A DNA stretch of 64,000 nt from Heliocybe sulcata (taxonomy: Eukaryota; Basidiomycota; Agaricomycetes; Gloeophyllales; Gloeophyllaceae), in contig ML213503.1 of assembly GCA_004369045.1 (NCBI GenBank), positions 1,253,343 through 1,317,342 on the forward strand, given 5' to 3'. Positions 22,020 to 33,024 of the stretch are shown here, one piece after another (within the stretch, counting starts at the first letter, position 1; each line of letters begins with the position of its first letter). The translations under genes and the position numbers were made by a program. The notes under the pieces were generated by a model. It had not been told where the DNA came from. It did no database searches and saw only the letters and a list, made by a program, of their open reading frames with translations.

Positions 22020-24907
22020 GGGCGCATTTCACGGTTCCTTCTTCCCTAGGGACTTGAGGACATTACACACTTACGGACAATCACGGACATGTTCAATCCC
22101 CCCACTTGTTGTTTAAAGTCATCCTTGTCATCGGCTACCTTATGAGCTTGTTGATGTAGTAATTAGCAGGCGTCCCTTCCTTTGCAATGTTTAGCGTGTT
22201 CGTGTGTTTGCCTTATGAACTTACTGCTAAGGTCACCTTCGTGAACTGTGGGCATTAGTTCGGCATGGCTTGGGACGACTAATATAGTTTCTAGAAGGAG
22301 AGCCCTCAAGCTGAAGACACACTTTATTCGGAACCACAAGTGCATTATGGTGAGAATAAGGCACTGGTAATGAATGTGTCGCGGTTTCCACCGGCAAAAG
22401 TACCCGCACAGATACCTACATTTGTAAACCTCCAGAGAAGCATGACGACTAGGACCACCGTATACTCCTGTCACAGGTTAACCTTCGGACCTGACGACCC
22501 TGGGAGACAGTGAGTCCAGCGAACAAGCTCAAGTGCCGGCCTCCAAGGCAACCTCGAGAGAAAGCGCTGAAGGTTTCATTTGCTGGAAACTGAAACTATA
22601 AAACCGTCTGCACTCACACAAGGATGTAGGTCGTGATCGCCGCACCGGCGGTTATTCCCGAAGGCATTCTTGAGGTTTGCTCCTTTTCTGGAGGGACGAT
22701 TGGGAGCGGACTTGCCGAACCTTTCCGGTCCATCAGTCAGTTCGGGAGGGCGTAGTCGCTTGGAGACCTTGTAGAAAAGACTCCAGTTATGTCGGGTGCC
22801 CGTGCACGAGATCTGCCCCTTAACCAATGCCAATGATCTCCGAAGGGCGGATATATCATGAACCGACGAACGCCACTTACAGGTACCTATGTAGAGATGT
22901 TCACTTCAAGGAGGCCACCGTAGTCCCAAAGTCTTTTGTTACTTTTGGTTTGGGTTAATCTTCGTGAATCCAGGAGAGCCAGGTACCATCTCCTGCTTTG
23001 TGCCGGACTAGGCAGCTTGCTGACCATGCATGACAGTGTGTTGCGCATGTGTCTCATGTATCTATACTTCCCGTCCTATCACTCACATATCTCCACTATA
23101 CCGACATACCGCGACAAAGACTCACTTCTCGGATTGCATCCCGAACCCAGTCGCCAACGACGTACTGCTCGCCTGGCTTCTTAAAGCTCATCAGCAAGTG
23201 CTCAGCCCCCTGCCGCCCGTGTCTCTGGTCCCTTCCTGGCATAGTGCAAAGACGTGGGATCTCTCGAAAGTCTTCGCTCGTCCACGATGTGACGGACGCG
23301 GGACCGACCGAAATACAGCTATCCATACGACCTTGCGGGATTTGATGCCTGGGGCGTTGACGAGACAGAAGGTGCCTGTTGCGCTTCGGATCGCGCGTCC
23401 CTAGGTGTTGTGCACGGCTTTGACTCTGATATTCCTGAGACGACCTTGCCCGAGCTGGCTCCAGACTCTGCATATCAAGGTCGAAAGTCGCAGCTACAGA
23501 ACATGAGAATTTGGCGGTGCCGTGTCGTACTTTGGTGCGCTGTGATAACAAAACCTTGCTCGTAGTCCGCTTTGTTGACTCTTCGTTTCCATCCAAGGGT
23601 GGCCGCGGTCCTACGAGAGATCGACACATGGGCGAGGCCTATTCACCAAGGAAAAGCTAGGAAGAACGACAGGGGAATACTAGTTTTGTTGCATTACTTA
23701 CCTATAGAAGACCAGGGATTTTCATATTCCACCTTCATGAGACATGGATGGTTCAAATCATTACTCGCGGAGGATAATTATTTACGGCATCTTGTACCGG
23801 ATCTCTGGGCAGACGTCTCTAGCAAGTTGTTGGGAGCTAAGATGGAGTTAGTAGATTGACTGAACGTAGGAAGTGAATTAGATTCATATACCACTGCATA
23901 TAGATGTCGACGATGTTATTCGGGCCTCCGTTCGGACTTGTTCCTCCGCGGCCAGAACAGTGTTCTTCGATATGAAATCGTCGGAAATGCTATCCAGGAT
24001 GGACCGAACTATTGACTTTGTATTACAGCCCGGTAACGTTCACCGTCCTTCAAATACCATGCTCGGGGATAGCTGCGAACCTCCGGTCACTGGCATTCAC
24101 AGGCTGGTATAGGACACTAATCTGGCCCGACATATTCAGGCAGCCTTGCGAGGCAATATGATTGAGGCTACAGGGTCAGATGAATTGGAGTCCACTCACG
24201 CGGTGTACACCGTGCACGTTTTCTCAGTACGGCTAGCGAAAAGCCCTGACAAGCAGAAGCACTGTAACGTTGGGATAATACCAGATCATGCCCAGAGGCA
24301 GACGGAGCCACCCGCTATTCTCAAGGTCCTCCAGGGTAACTTGAGTGCTCGTTTCTCATATTGCATATGACACATGGAGTTCGATCTTGGAGCAACCTAT
24401 AATTCCAGAGGGTGTATGCGTGGCTAGCAGCGCTTATTGTAGCATGACCTGCGGCCCTGTTCAGTGCAGCGGCTGGGAAAGAGCGCCTCGCAACAACGCC
24501 AGGCCCGTGCGACGAGTCAATGGAAGGGACATTGCAGTCTTCCTCGATGTCCTCCTGCGTGGGCCGACCTGCCACCGACTTCACTATTCGCACCAAGGCA
24601 TCAAGCGAAAAATGTACGCTCTGCAAGGTCGATGAGAGGCCGTTTATCCACCCTGACAGCATGAAGCCCTAGTGCTGGCTGAAGACACGGGTCCAACACA
24701 AAACCAAATTGACGTCTGGGGCTGTTTCTTTCTGAACACATGAATTGGTCAAGGGTAGTGGGATACACAAGAAAGGAGACAAGGAGGAAGAACGTCCGCA
24801 CCGAGCTCCGAATATTAACTTGCCATCCCATCAACCGTCGTAGAGACCGCACTTTCACTCCCTCAGATAACACAACAATACCCGCAATCGATCCATTCTT
24901 TCAAAAC
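22020..24907. other. Gene-poor 2.9-kb region
   Basis: No recognisable gene is found between the Kre9-like stop and the MRL1-like stop. Several open frames exist (minus 23096-23629, plus 23572-23859, minus 24321-24662). None has a domain, a convincing start context or clear splice joins. They may be chance, remnants, or an unrecognised lineage-specific gene. No repeats or RNA genes were detected by eye. Confidence 0.35.
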
Positions 24908-26103
24908 CTAAGCGCTCTCCGTCGGCTGCTTCGGAGCATGCTCCACTCTCGTATCCGCTTGAACTGGAGTATGGTCACCGTCGTCTTCTTCTTCTTCATT
25001 TAACATTCCTTGCCGTTCGTCATCAGAAGCCGCCAAGCGCTCATATCCCGACCCTTGTCTGCTTCCGTTCCTCGGTCCGGTGTTCCATGCGCGGGGTTGA
25101 TGATTGAAAGAATTACTGTAGGGCGCCGGACGAGGCAGGACACGGTCCGTGATCCTGTTGCATAGCTCCAGAGTATCCGTGAGGGAGAATAAGGATATTC
25201 TAGGGAGTTGATCGAAGCCTCGCAGGTTCAGCACGTAGCGGTTGTATAGTGTGCCGCCGACTATGTATAACATCAAGGCAATCAATGCACTGTAGGTTCA
25301 GGAAGTTAGGAAATGAACGTATGAGATAAGCGGCATTCCGTACACGGTCGCAAGGACCACGACTACACCACCGGCGCCGCCACTTTCATTCGTGGGGCAT
25401 GCGTACTAAGCGCGCTCGTCAGCGCTTGTTCAGATAGAAAGGAGGATCCTCACATGCGTGCGCCACTCGAAGAAGAAGGAGCAACCCGGAAGTTCTGCGA
25501 TTAGCTGTGGCTGCCCTGATAGCACAAGCGTTGGTAAGATTTTGCGGACTATACAAGACATCTTCCATACCAGCTGCGAATACTGAAGTATCGCATATGT
25601 ACCGTATCACGGATGAGGCGCGCAATTGGGTTATAGTGGGACAAGGGGAACCATTGGTCAGGTACAGGAGCGGGTGGCCGTCATGAATAGCTAAAGTAGT
25701 ATTCACGGATCTTACACAGCAAGATGAGCAGAGCCGAATATATATGGAAGACAAACTGACCCTAGAGAAAGATCGCCACGCTCTTCGGTGGTCCTTTTGA
25801 AAACAGCAACGTCCTGTTCCTCTTCAATAGCCCACGTCTCGGTCGTGACGCTCCGGCAGACATTGATATAGTATTCAGATCCATCTGATGCTTTATAGAC
25901 ATAATCTGTACTGAGAATAGAGTAGTCAGCGCCTGCATTATAACATGGCATAGTGCCTTGCGTTCTCACCTTGCTGACAGTGGACTCAGGTCATAATACT
26001 TGTCTCCGTCACGCGCAGTGCAAGCCTTCTCATCAGCGTACGCGACACTCAGGAAGAGTAAGACGAGAAAAGCTAGCACATTCATTGACGAAAGCAGCAC
26101 CAT
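24908..26103 (-). CDS. MRH-domain (mannose-6-phosphate receptor-like) type I membrane protein, Mrl1/Atg27-like
   Basis: Two in-frame ATGs (26103 and 26085) both open a signal peptide, MVLLSSMNVLAFLVLLFLSV then AYADEKACTARDG. The lumenal MRH-type domain shows paired Cys blocks: YYINVCRSVTTETW, NTTLAIHDGHPLLYLTNGSP, LRASSVIRYICDTSVFAAG and a final Cys block. A glycine-rich transmembrane segment, split by an intron, leads to LYIVGGTLYNRYVLNLRGFD. The cytosolic tail has acidic and polar sorting-like sequence (YERLAASDDERQGMLNEEEE) and ends at 24908. Family knowledge: yeast Mrl1 cycles between Golgi and endosome and helps vacuolar protease delivery; Atg27 has a similar domain. The tail and length favour Mrl1 over Atg27, but I cannot separate them with certainty. 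The gene is divergent from NDUFS2 by 188 bases. Confidence 0.75.
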
Positions 26104-26291
26104 GTTAGATGTTGTAGTTCATAGCCACCAGCGAAAGCGTCGATGGCAGCGAAGGACATCATGTCAAGGTCGTATTACTTGGACATCAAGAGACACGGTA
26201 ACGTGAGAATCCCGATTGGCCGATCGCAGACCGGCGTCACTCCGGAGGCCTCCGCTCAGCGTCAGGCAAACCGTCTTCATCGTCGACCGCC
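26104..26291. promoter_or_regulatory. Shared divergent promoter, MRL1-like / NDUFS2
   Basis: The 188-base gap between the two start codons, 26103 on the minus strand and 26292 on the plus strand, must hold both promoters. No TATA box is seen. Starts are supported by a signal peptide on one side and a presequence on the other. Confidence 0.5.
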
Positions 26292-28469
26292 ATGGCCTCC
26301 ACTCTCTTGCGCCGCCAGCTCGGGCGGTCAGCGCGCAGCTTTGCTAGGCGGCACATTTCGACGACGTCCCCGGTGCTCGCGACTACCACAAGTTCTGGTG
26401 CAGATGCGTCGGGTGTACCAGCTGGAGGAAGTAAAGATATCTATAACAGCCATACTGTGGAGGATATGCAAGGTCTATCTGCTCACGAGCTCTTGAAGGA
26501 GAGGGCCTCGCGGCCTGAGAGGCAGATGCGGCACTTTACTGGTGTGTGTTTGTGCTCTTGCAAGGGAGTTCGCGGAATTGAGAAGTCACATCCTTCAACC
26601 AGTCAACATGGGGTACGTCCTGTTCAGCTTTGCTGAAATCTGTGCTTTGATTTGAATAAATCCCCCAGTCCTCAGCATCCTGCTGCTCACGGCGTGCTTC
26701 GTCTCATCCTTGAGCTGAACGGGGAAGAGATTATCCGCACGGACCCGGTACGTAGATTATGGGTTGTAAGAACATACGACTCACAATCTTTCTCAGCATA
26801 TTGGTCTGCTTCACCGCGGGACGGAGAAGCTTATTGAGTACAAGACTTACCTCCAAGCCTTGCCATATTTCGATCGTCTAGACTATGTATCAATGAGTAC
26901 GTCTTGTTTTCCTTTGGGCTTGAATGTCATTTTTAACCTATCTTAATAAGTGACAAATGAACTTTGCTTCTCTCTTGCCGTGGAGAAGCTCCTCAATATT
27001 GAGGTCCCGGAACGTGCGAAATGGATTCGTACACTGTTCGGCGAAATCACTCGCATTCTCAATCGTACGCGCTAACTAGTCCATGTTACTGTCGAGTGAA
27101 GGGTACTTACTTGCCTTCCTCCCAGACCTGATGGCCGTCCTTTCGCATGCCATGGACGTCGGTGCATTAACACCTTTCTTGTGGGGTTTCGAAGAGCGTG
27201 AAAAACTCATGGAATTCTACGAGCGAGTTTCAGGAGCTCGTCTGCATGCCGCATATGTCCGCCCCGGAGGTGTCGCCTTCGACATACCCCATGGACTTCT
27301 TCAAGACATCTTCCAATGGGCAACTCAGTTCGGTTCCCGTGTCGATGAGATTGAAGAAGTTGTTACTGGTAACCGTATCTGGAAAGAGCGGACGGTCGGT
27401 ATAGGCCCCGTCACTGCTAAGGAGGCGATGGATTACAGTTTCTCGGGTGTCATGTTGAGAGGAAGTGGCGTGCCATGGGATCTAAGGAAAGTGCAACCCT
27501 ACGACAAGTATGACGAGGTGGGTACTCATGTATGATGTTTCGAGAGGCCCACTCATCGGTCCGTAACTTCAGGTCGAATTCGATGTTCCAGTTGGCAAGA
27601 ACGGTGATTGCTACGACCGTTACCTGTGCCGAGTTCAGGAGTTCCGGGAGAGTTTGCGCATTATCCACCAGGTATGTCCTCGGCCAACGCGGGTATTGAA
27701 CGTTGACCACGATGGTTTCATGCTAGTGTCTGAACAAGATGCCCACCGGCGCGATTAAGGTGGATGACCACAAGCTCGTACCCCCGCCTCGTGCCATGAT
27801 GAAAGAGAGTATGGAGTCACTCATCCACCACTTTAAGGTAGGCGCGGGTGCTGAGTATGCGTAAGTGTACTAACGCTATGTCATTTAGCTCTTTAGCGAA
27901 GGTTACTCCGTACCACCCGGCGAGACTTACTCTGCTATCGAAGCTCCGAAAGGAGAGATGGGTGTCTACCTTGTGTCGTACGCGTCTCCAGAACTACTTC
28001 TCCCATCATGCGCTAACATACCATTCCGCTGGTGCCGCGGCGTCTATAGGGATGGCACGAATCGCCCGTACCGATGCAGTATCCGTGCCCCTGGCTTCGC
28101 ACATTTGGCTGGTGCGGACATGATGATGCGGAGTAAGTACAAGTCTCTTCACAGTTCCTCCGGACCGACGCTAACGAGATCGTTCCGCTTCGCAGACGTA
28201 AGGCGACAAGTCTTGATCACCGTAGCTGATCAGTATTAACGTGATTCTCCTTAGCACTTTATCGCTGACGCAGTCGCTATCATCGGAACCATGGTAAGTT
28301 CTAACCTCGCATCGCCGGCCATCTTAGCTGATTATCTCGGCCGCAGGATCTTGTGTTCGGGTAAGTCATCGCTTCACGGATCATGCGGTTGATAAGTTCG
28401 CCCGACGTGTGCGCCATACTGACCGCCTTTTTGTGTCTGCTTCCCATTTGTAGTGAGGTTGATCGGTAA
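26292..28469 (+). CDS. NDUFS2: Complex I 49-kDa subunit (NDUFS2 / NUO-49), mitochondrial
   Basis: The start at 26292 gives a mitochondrial presequence, [20 protein letters not shown]. Next: [41 protein letters not shown], a block with [40 protein letters not shown], and the tail [22 protein letters not shown]. All are classic for the subunit that houses the quinone site. About eleven short introns join in frame. One (27981-28048) is easily missed because the unspliced bases stay open; splicing gives [20 protein letters not shown]. The stop is at 28467-28469. The protein is part of the peripheral arm of NADH:ubiquinone oxidoreductase, and nearly all its neighbours are unrelated functionally. 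Confidence 0.96.
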
Positions 28470-28652
28470 ACTACGAGCGGGCTGCAAACGCGCTGGTTCA
28501 GCTGGTTCAAAAGTCGTGTGTCACTGGTTCGCGTATCCTAATGAGCACGATTGTAATTGTCGGATGTCTTCATTATTGTAAGGCACAGAGTATAAGCTCG
28601 CGACGGAACGGAACGTCTTGTCCGAGTCGCCGTCTCCGTTCTCCGTCAGGGC

Positions 28653-29745
28653 TCAGAAGAATTCAAGCGGATGCTTATCCGCTTTGCTGATGTCAATCTC
28701 CATGTTGAGCTCCTTGACCAACTCGCTCTCCTCTAACCTCCCCTTCAAGATGGGCAGGAAGCCGCGCTCGGTGTTGGTGTGCCCACACAGGATAACGTAC
28801 TTCCCCTGGCCTACTGCTGCAAGGACTTCGTGCTACGGAGAACTTTAGAGTCACTCTTAGGCAAGAGGAACAGGACGTACGTGAGCCATTTCACCAGTGT
28901 AATACACGTCTGTATCTGCTCCGTCGAGCACGGATCCGCCGCCGCCCGCGCAAATTGCTACGGAACGCACTGTGGAGGATGCCGGTGAATATGGGTAGGC
29001 TACCTGGACTGAGCCTCCTTTAGCATTTTCTCGGTATCGCTAATGTGTGGAAGCGGCACTTTGAGATAGTCCTAGATGTTTCTTGACTCTATCCAGGAGC
29101 GCAGTGAACTCGATGCCGTCGCCTAGAGTCAAGATGCGCCCGAGAGCGCCGCCATCCTTGAGAGGCCCGATAGGCTTGATCTCGTAATGCTCGCTTGTGA
29201 GGAGACCCAGCAAGCCCATACAGAGCCAGTCATTGATGCCCTGGGTGACGCTGTCGAGGGCGGTGTGCGGTGAGTAGACTGAGATACCTGCTGCGGCCAG
29301 CCGGAGGAGGGACGCGTGCACGGGCTTGTCAAGTGTGAACTTTTTGGTTGAGTGGAAGAGGGTGGGGTGGTAGGCGATGATGCAGGCTGTCTGGCTTGAA
29401 AGGGCTTCCTCGACGACGGGCGGAGTCACGCTAGGGATTTAGAGCATTAGTATGGGCATTGCTTCTCCCCTTCGACTCGTCGTACTCGATGGTGAGCAGT
29501 ACTCGGTTACCTGCACGCTGATAAGGCGCCTCTGCGAAGTCTCGGTATTTAGCATTCCAGAATATGCACGAAATCAGACGTTCGACCTAGTAATAGCCCG
29601 ACCTGATATTCTTATCATGAGCAAAACATATCGATACTTGCGCAATCCGACGGACGTTATCCCATGACTCTGCCAGGTGGAGGGGTGCGATACGTTGCAT
29701 GACCCTGCACACCGTCTTGACTAATGTTGAGCCCGCTGCTGACAT
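28653..29745 (-). CDS. NIF3: NIF3 family protein (NGG1-interacting factor 3-like)
   Basis: The start at 29745 gives MSAAGSTLVKTVCRVMQRIA, then PLHLAESWDNV. A later exon gives EAPYQRAGNRVLLTID, spliced to VTPPVVEEALSSQTACIIAY, a His-containing metal-site block (IAYHPTLFHSTKK), YSPHTALDSVTQGINDWL, and then AICAGGGGSVLDGADTDVYY, HEVLAAVGQGKYVILCGHTN, TERGFLPILKGRLEE and KHPLEFF. This matches the NIF3/YbgI (DUF34) family, which binds two metals and forms ring-like oligomers; the cellular role is unclear. The intron between WDNV and EAP has an uncertain donor, so a very small exon (perhaps coding a GLLL stretch) may be missing from my reading. Stop at 28653. The gene is divergent from the glutaredoxin gene. 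Confidence 0.9.
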
Positions 29746-29991
29746 TGTTGCTGAATGAGTGCTACAACGATGAGAGGAGACACGCGTCGAGTTGAACGAA
29801 AGATGATCGGGCTCGCTGATCGGGCAGAGTCACGTGACTATGACGAGCTCGACGAGTCTCCGTAAGATGCCCGCCTCCATCTCATGCTGTCCAGCATATA
29901 TAGGGCTATCGCCAATCGTATCCCCTCTTCAGCAAACCTGTATTCATCCACCGCATCTTCATCCAAGCCATCGGCATACCAGCGTAGAGTC
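29746..29991. promoter_or_regulatory. Shared divergent promoter, NIF3 / glutaredoxin, with E-box palindrome and TATA box
   Basis: The 246-base gap carries a perfect 12-base palindrome, AGTCACGTGACT, at 29828-29839. Its core CACGTG, flanked by T and A, is the type bound by bHLH proteins such as Cbf1. A TATA element, TATATA, lies at 29897-29902, 90-95 bases before the glutaredoxin start. The site lies about 80 bases before the NIF3 start and 153 before the glutaredoxin start. Function is inferred from motif and position. Confidence 0.6.
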
Positions 29992-30468
29992 ATGGCTGCC
30001 AAAGACCTCGTCGAGGTGGGTAGCTGCTGATTGATGCAAGGGCGAGGATATGGCGCGCTGACGAAAGGATGTAGACGACTGTGAACGACAGCACGATCGC
30101 TATCTTCTCGAAGTCGTACTGCCCGTACTGCAAGCGGGCCAAGACGCTTATTACCTCCAAGTTCCCGAATGTCCCTACAAAGATATACGAGTGCGTGTTT
30201 CCCGGGTCTGATCGCCTCTGGATGTTGACGCCGCCTACGCAGGCTTGACGAGATGTCCGAGGGAAGTGACATTCAGGACTACCTCCTCGAGAAGACTGGC
30301 CAGAGCACTGTGCCGAACATCTTCATCAGTGCGTCCACCGTCTTCTCTTATCGTTCCCGTTCCTGACGTAGGCTCTCTGCGCGGTCAGACAAGAAGCATG
30401 TCGGAGGCTGCGATGCCGTGACTTCCCTTGACTCGCAAGGCAAGCTGGCGCAGTTGGTCGGCGCGTAA
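29992..30468 (+). CDS. GRX1: Dithiol glutaredoxin (CPYC active site)
   Basis: Four exons give a protein of about 101 residues, the usual length. Residues read MAAKDLVE, TTVNDSTIAIFSKSYCPYCK, RAKTLITSKFPNVPTKIYE, LDEMSEGSDIQDYLLEKTGQ, STVPNIFINKKHVGGCDAV and the end GKLAQLVGA. CPYC is the dithiol redox motif; TVPNIFI is the cis-Pro loop and HVGGCD the glutathione-binding GG turn. Family knowledge: this enzyme uses glutathione to reduce protein-glutathione mixed disulphides. The splice near 30330-30384 creates the Asn of FIN. There is no targeting signal, so it is probably cytosolic. A TATA box lies about 90 bases upstream. Confidence 0.93.
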
Positions 30469-30630
30469 GCTCGCCTTTAGCTTGCCTGGGGTCGCAGTGG
30501 GATTCTGAGATATGGCCTGAATCTGTAGAATGACGCCGCGACTGTAGAGGATTGTTTGACTCGTGGTAGTGCAGTAACTGAACGTTGAACCCCTGTAAAT
30601 TGTACCCTTGGTTAGTGTGTAAGGGCACTC
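30469..30630. other. Spacer from glutaredoxin to inverted repeat
   Basis: A short 3' flank with no feature seen; it ends at the left arm of the exact inverted repeat. Confidence 0.4.
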
Positions 30631-31343
30631 AAGAGCGCCCAAAGTTCTCACGGATTAGTCAGCACGATCTGAAGATCTCAGGAGATCAGCGCTGGCCACA
30701 CAGGGTGAGAAGTGATGGACTCTGATGGAGATCGCTGAGGATCCGGTCATCCTTGCCTGTACATATGTTGAAGCACAGTACCCTGGTCAAAAAGTATAGA
30801 GACACGGAACTAAGGATATAGCAATAAATACAATTTTCTCTACTCTATGATGAAGATATATGTCGAGCCGGTGAATGCCGGAGGCGATATTTTGGTATGA
30901 AATACAGTGAAATGGTACGAAGAATTGTCAGAAAAAAGCTTCATGACATGAAAGAAATATAAAATGTAAGTAAGGCCTCGTTTTGAGGAATACCGCCTCA
31001 TCAGCACCAAAATATATGAAACCATCCATGGCCGGTAATTACCGAGGTGTAGACTTAGCTATGAGGCAGGCCAAAAAATCTGAAAAAGTACAACACCGGC
31101 AGGAGTCGAATGAGGGACCCCCGGAGGGCATAGGATATACACTACGAGACTCAACCCACTACACTACAGTGCTCTGGGAAGTACTGGTTCTCCATCCCCT
31201 ATGTACATACAAATGCCGCCGCCATACCGAAAGAGGTCCGAGTCGGTCCCCGATCGGCTTCGGGAAGCTGCCATTTTGGGTGAAATTGCCGATTACGGTA
31301 ACGCGAAGCGCCCAGCGACGGCGTGAGAACTTTGGGCGCTCTT
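30631..31343. repeat. Segment bracketed by an exact 22-base inverted repeat, AT-rich inside
   Basis: The bases 30631-30652 and 31322-31343 are exact reverse complements over 22 positions, starting AAGAGCGCCCAAAG on the left arm. The match stops on both sides of both arms. The interior (669 bases) is AT-rich and non-coding and contains a tRNA-like sequence (31092-31173, minus). The two flanks show no target duplication, so this is not clearly a transposon end pair. An element, a foldback structure and a chance-inverted duplication are all possible. Confidence 0.65.
31092..31173 (-). other. tRNA-like sequence with pol III A and B boxes (decayed tRNA gene or SINE head)
   Basis: Read on the minus strand, TAGTGTAGTGG fits the A-box consensus TRGYNNANNGG exactly, and CATTCGACTCC fits the B-box GGTTCGANTCC except at two positions. 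The 82-base unit starts AGCACTG and ends CGGTGTT, and these can pair over seven positions with two G-T wobbles, like an acceptor stem. The T stem is not fully paired and no clear anticodon stem is seen. A T5 tract follows (31083-31088 region), as in pol III terminators. It is not a working tRNA by eye; a tRNA-derived SINE is the main alternative. Confidence 0.5.
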
Positions 31344-32404
31344 AGCATCAGCAAATTCGGCCGGTTATGACCATCCGGTGACAACTGATGATCAGAGGTG
31401 TCAGACGTAAAATATCTGTAAGTCTTACTAGTCAATGATAAGTGATTACATGCTGGTGGGATAACTTGTCAGACCTCGGAAATATGTACAAGACCTGTGC
31501 AGATTGCCACAAAATGACTGTTTGAATCACGCCATATATATAATTGTGTATTTCTTCGGATTATTGGGTGCCTTTTCTGAACCATATAATCATGATCATG
31601 ATAATTAATATTTATTACTGCAATTGGCTATGCTACAATACGGTAGTTAAACTAAACGTCGCCGTCGTCCTCAACCGGCGCCCGGCTCACGACACGTTGC
31701 TCTATCAATGCTCTATCAATGCACTTGAGCTAGAGACGGATGCGGACAATCTATTAGCACATTCCCTGACTACATGCAAAGCACAACTTACCGCCGCAAA
31801 CAGGAACCCAACTGTTCCCAAATATTTCATCCTACAATATTTCCGGACTTGACAACATGGGCGGGCTATCAAGCAATAGTCAGAATGGGCGAAGATGAGG
31901 GAGCGACTATGAGTAGCTTACCGGATGTTCTCCTAGTGCTGTTTGTGACCCGAGACTGACTGAGACTTCGGCAAGAGCAGCGGCGGGTGAAGAAAAGTAT
32001 ACTAGGTGTGGGAGGGCGAAGGAGAAGAGAGTGCGGTCTACTGAGAGGCGAAGTTCAATTTTATACGGCACAACCCCAGAACATGCACGTGATCTCAGCC
32101 CCAGTCTGACCAAACTATGGTCAACACCGCAAGCCACTACCAGCCGCGGGAGGATTTGCTGATGACTACTCGCCGTGTGTAACAGGTACTCTCGTGACTT
32201 GAAGTATGAACCAAAGAACGTAAGAAAGGCCTATGTTAATACAGTATATCACTCGAATTTCAAGCCCGATAATTCCGGCTATCAAACAACTTACCGCGAC
32301 ATCCTTCCGAGTCCGCCACCTCAGTCCTTCTAAAGTTACGAACACGCAGACAGTGCTTCACTAGCACACCCGAATCCGACTTACGGTAGACAGTCCTTAC
32401 AGCC
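31344..32404. other. AT-rich intergenic region before DPM3
   Basis: A 1.06-kb region with no supported gene. It has a perfect palindrome, ATCATGATCATGAT, at 31589-31602, and an 11-base tandem (CTCTATCAATG twice) near 31700. The DPM3 promoter occupies the last few hundred bases. An ORF at 31544-31852 is not supported. Confidence 0.4.
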
Positions 32405-32894
32405 ATGACAAGAGCGACTCGCCTACTCGTCACGTCCACCATCCTCACTACTCTCTATCTTCTTGCTTTCTTCTCGGTCCTCCCCGTGCCTTTCATCGAG
32501 GACTCTGTGACTGAGCAAATTCTTCCAGTCGTGAGTCCCGGTCTCCAGGATCAAATTGGAGCGGTATTGAGTCTGACTTGGATGGGCACGATGTGATTGT
32601 AGCTTCCCTGGTGGTTACTAGTTTCATTCGGATCTTATTCATTATGGTCACTCGGGTGGGGGTTGTGGACGTTCAGAGATTGTCCGGACGCGTATGAGGA
32701 GCTATTAAAGGTACGTTCGGCGATTGAATACGCCTAGTATCTCGTTCCTCACGAAGAACCGCTTTGCTATCTGAACCTTCCCCTCCTCATGACGCATCAC
32801 CCTCGGCACCTACAACTTCACCTTACGTGGGACCCTGTAGGAAATCACCATGGCCAAGGACGACCTACGCACGAAGGGCGTGCCCGTCGATTGA
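32405..32894 (+). CDS. DPM3: Dolichol-phosphate mannose synthase subunit 3 (DPM3)
   Basis: Three exons code about 95 residues: MTRATRLLVTSTILTTLYLL AFFSVLPVPFIEDSVTEQILPV; LPWWLLVSFGSYSLWSLGWG ending YEELLK; and EITMAKDDLRTKGVPVD. The first exon carries one membrane helix and the second a second hydrophobic helix. The C-terminus is charged, with a coiled helix typical of DPM3. Family knowledge: DPM3 anchors the catalytic subunit DPM1 to the ER membrane, supplying dolichol-phosphate-mannose for N-glycans, O-mannose and GPI anchors. Introns at about 32531-32600 and 32711-32850 join in frame. It is convergent with the CstF2-hinge gene, 130 bases away. Confidence 0.93.
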
Positions 32895-33024
32895 TCTCTT
32901 TCACCCAATAACTTATGGGCAATATGTATCACCAATACCTGACTGGCTACGCGAAGGGTGATCTGAGAGGCGATGTGGACTTGGACGGTCAGTCGCGAGG
33001 GTACAAAGGGGCAGCAGTGTCGAC

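Noticed and set aside
23096-23629. A 177-residue minus-strand open frame in the 2.9-kb gap
   Set aside because: No recognisable motif and no support from neighbouring frames; probably chance.
27981-28048. Unspliced continuation of the NDUFS2 frame
   Set aside because: The bases remain open but the protein loses the conserved [11 protein letters not shown] block; the canonical GT...AG splice restores it.
31589-31602. Palindrome ATCATGATCATGAT
   Set aside because: It is built of a simple ATG/CAT repeat in AT-rich DNA and no known site matches it.
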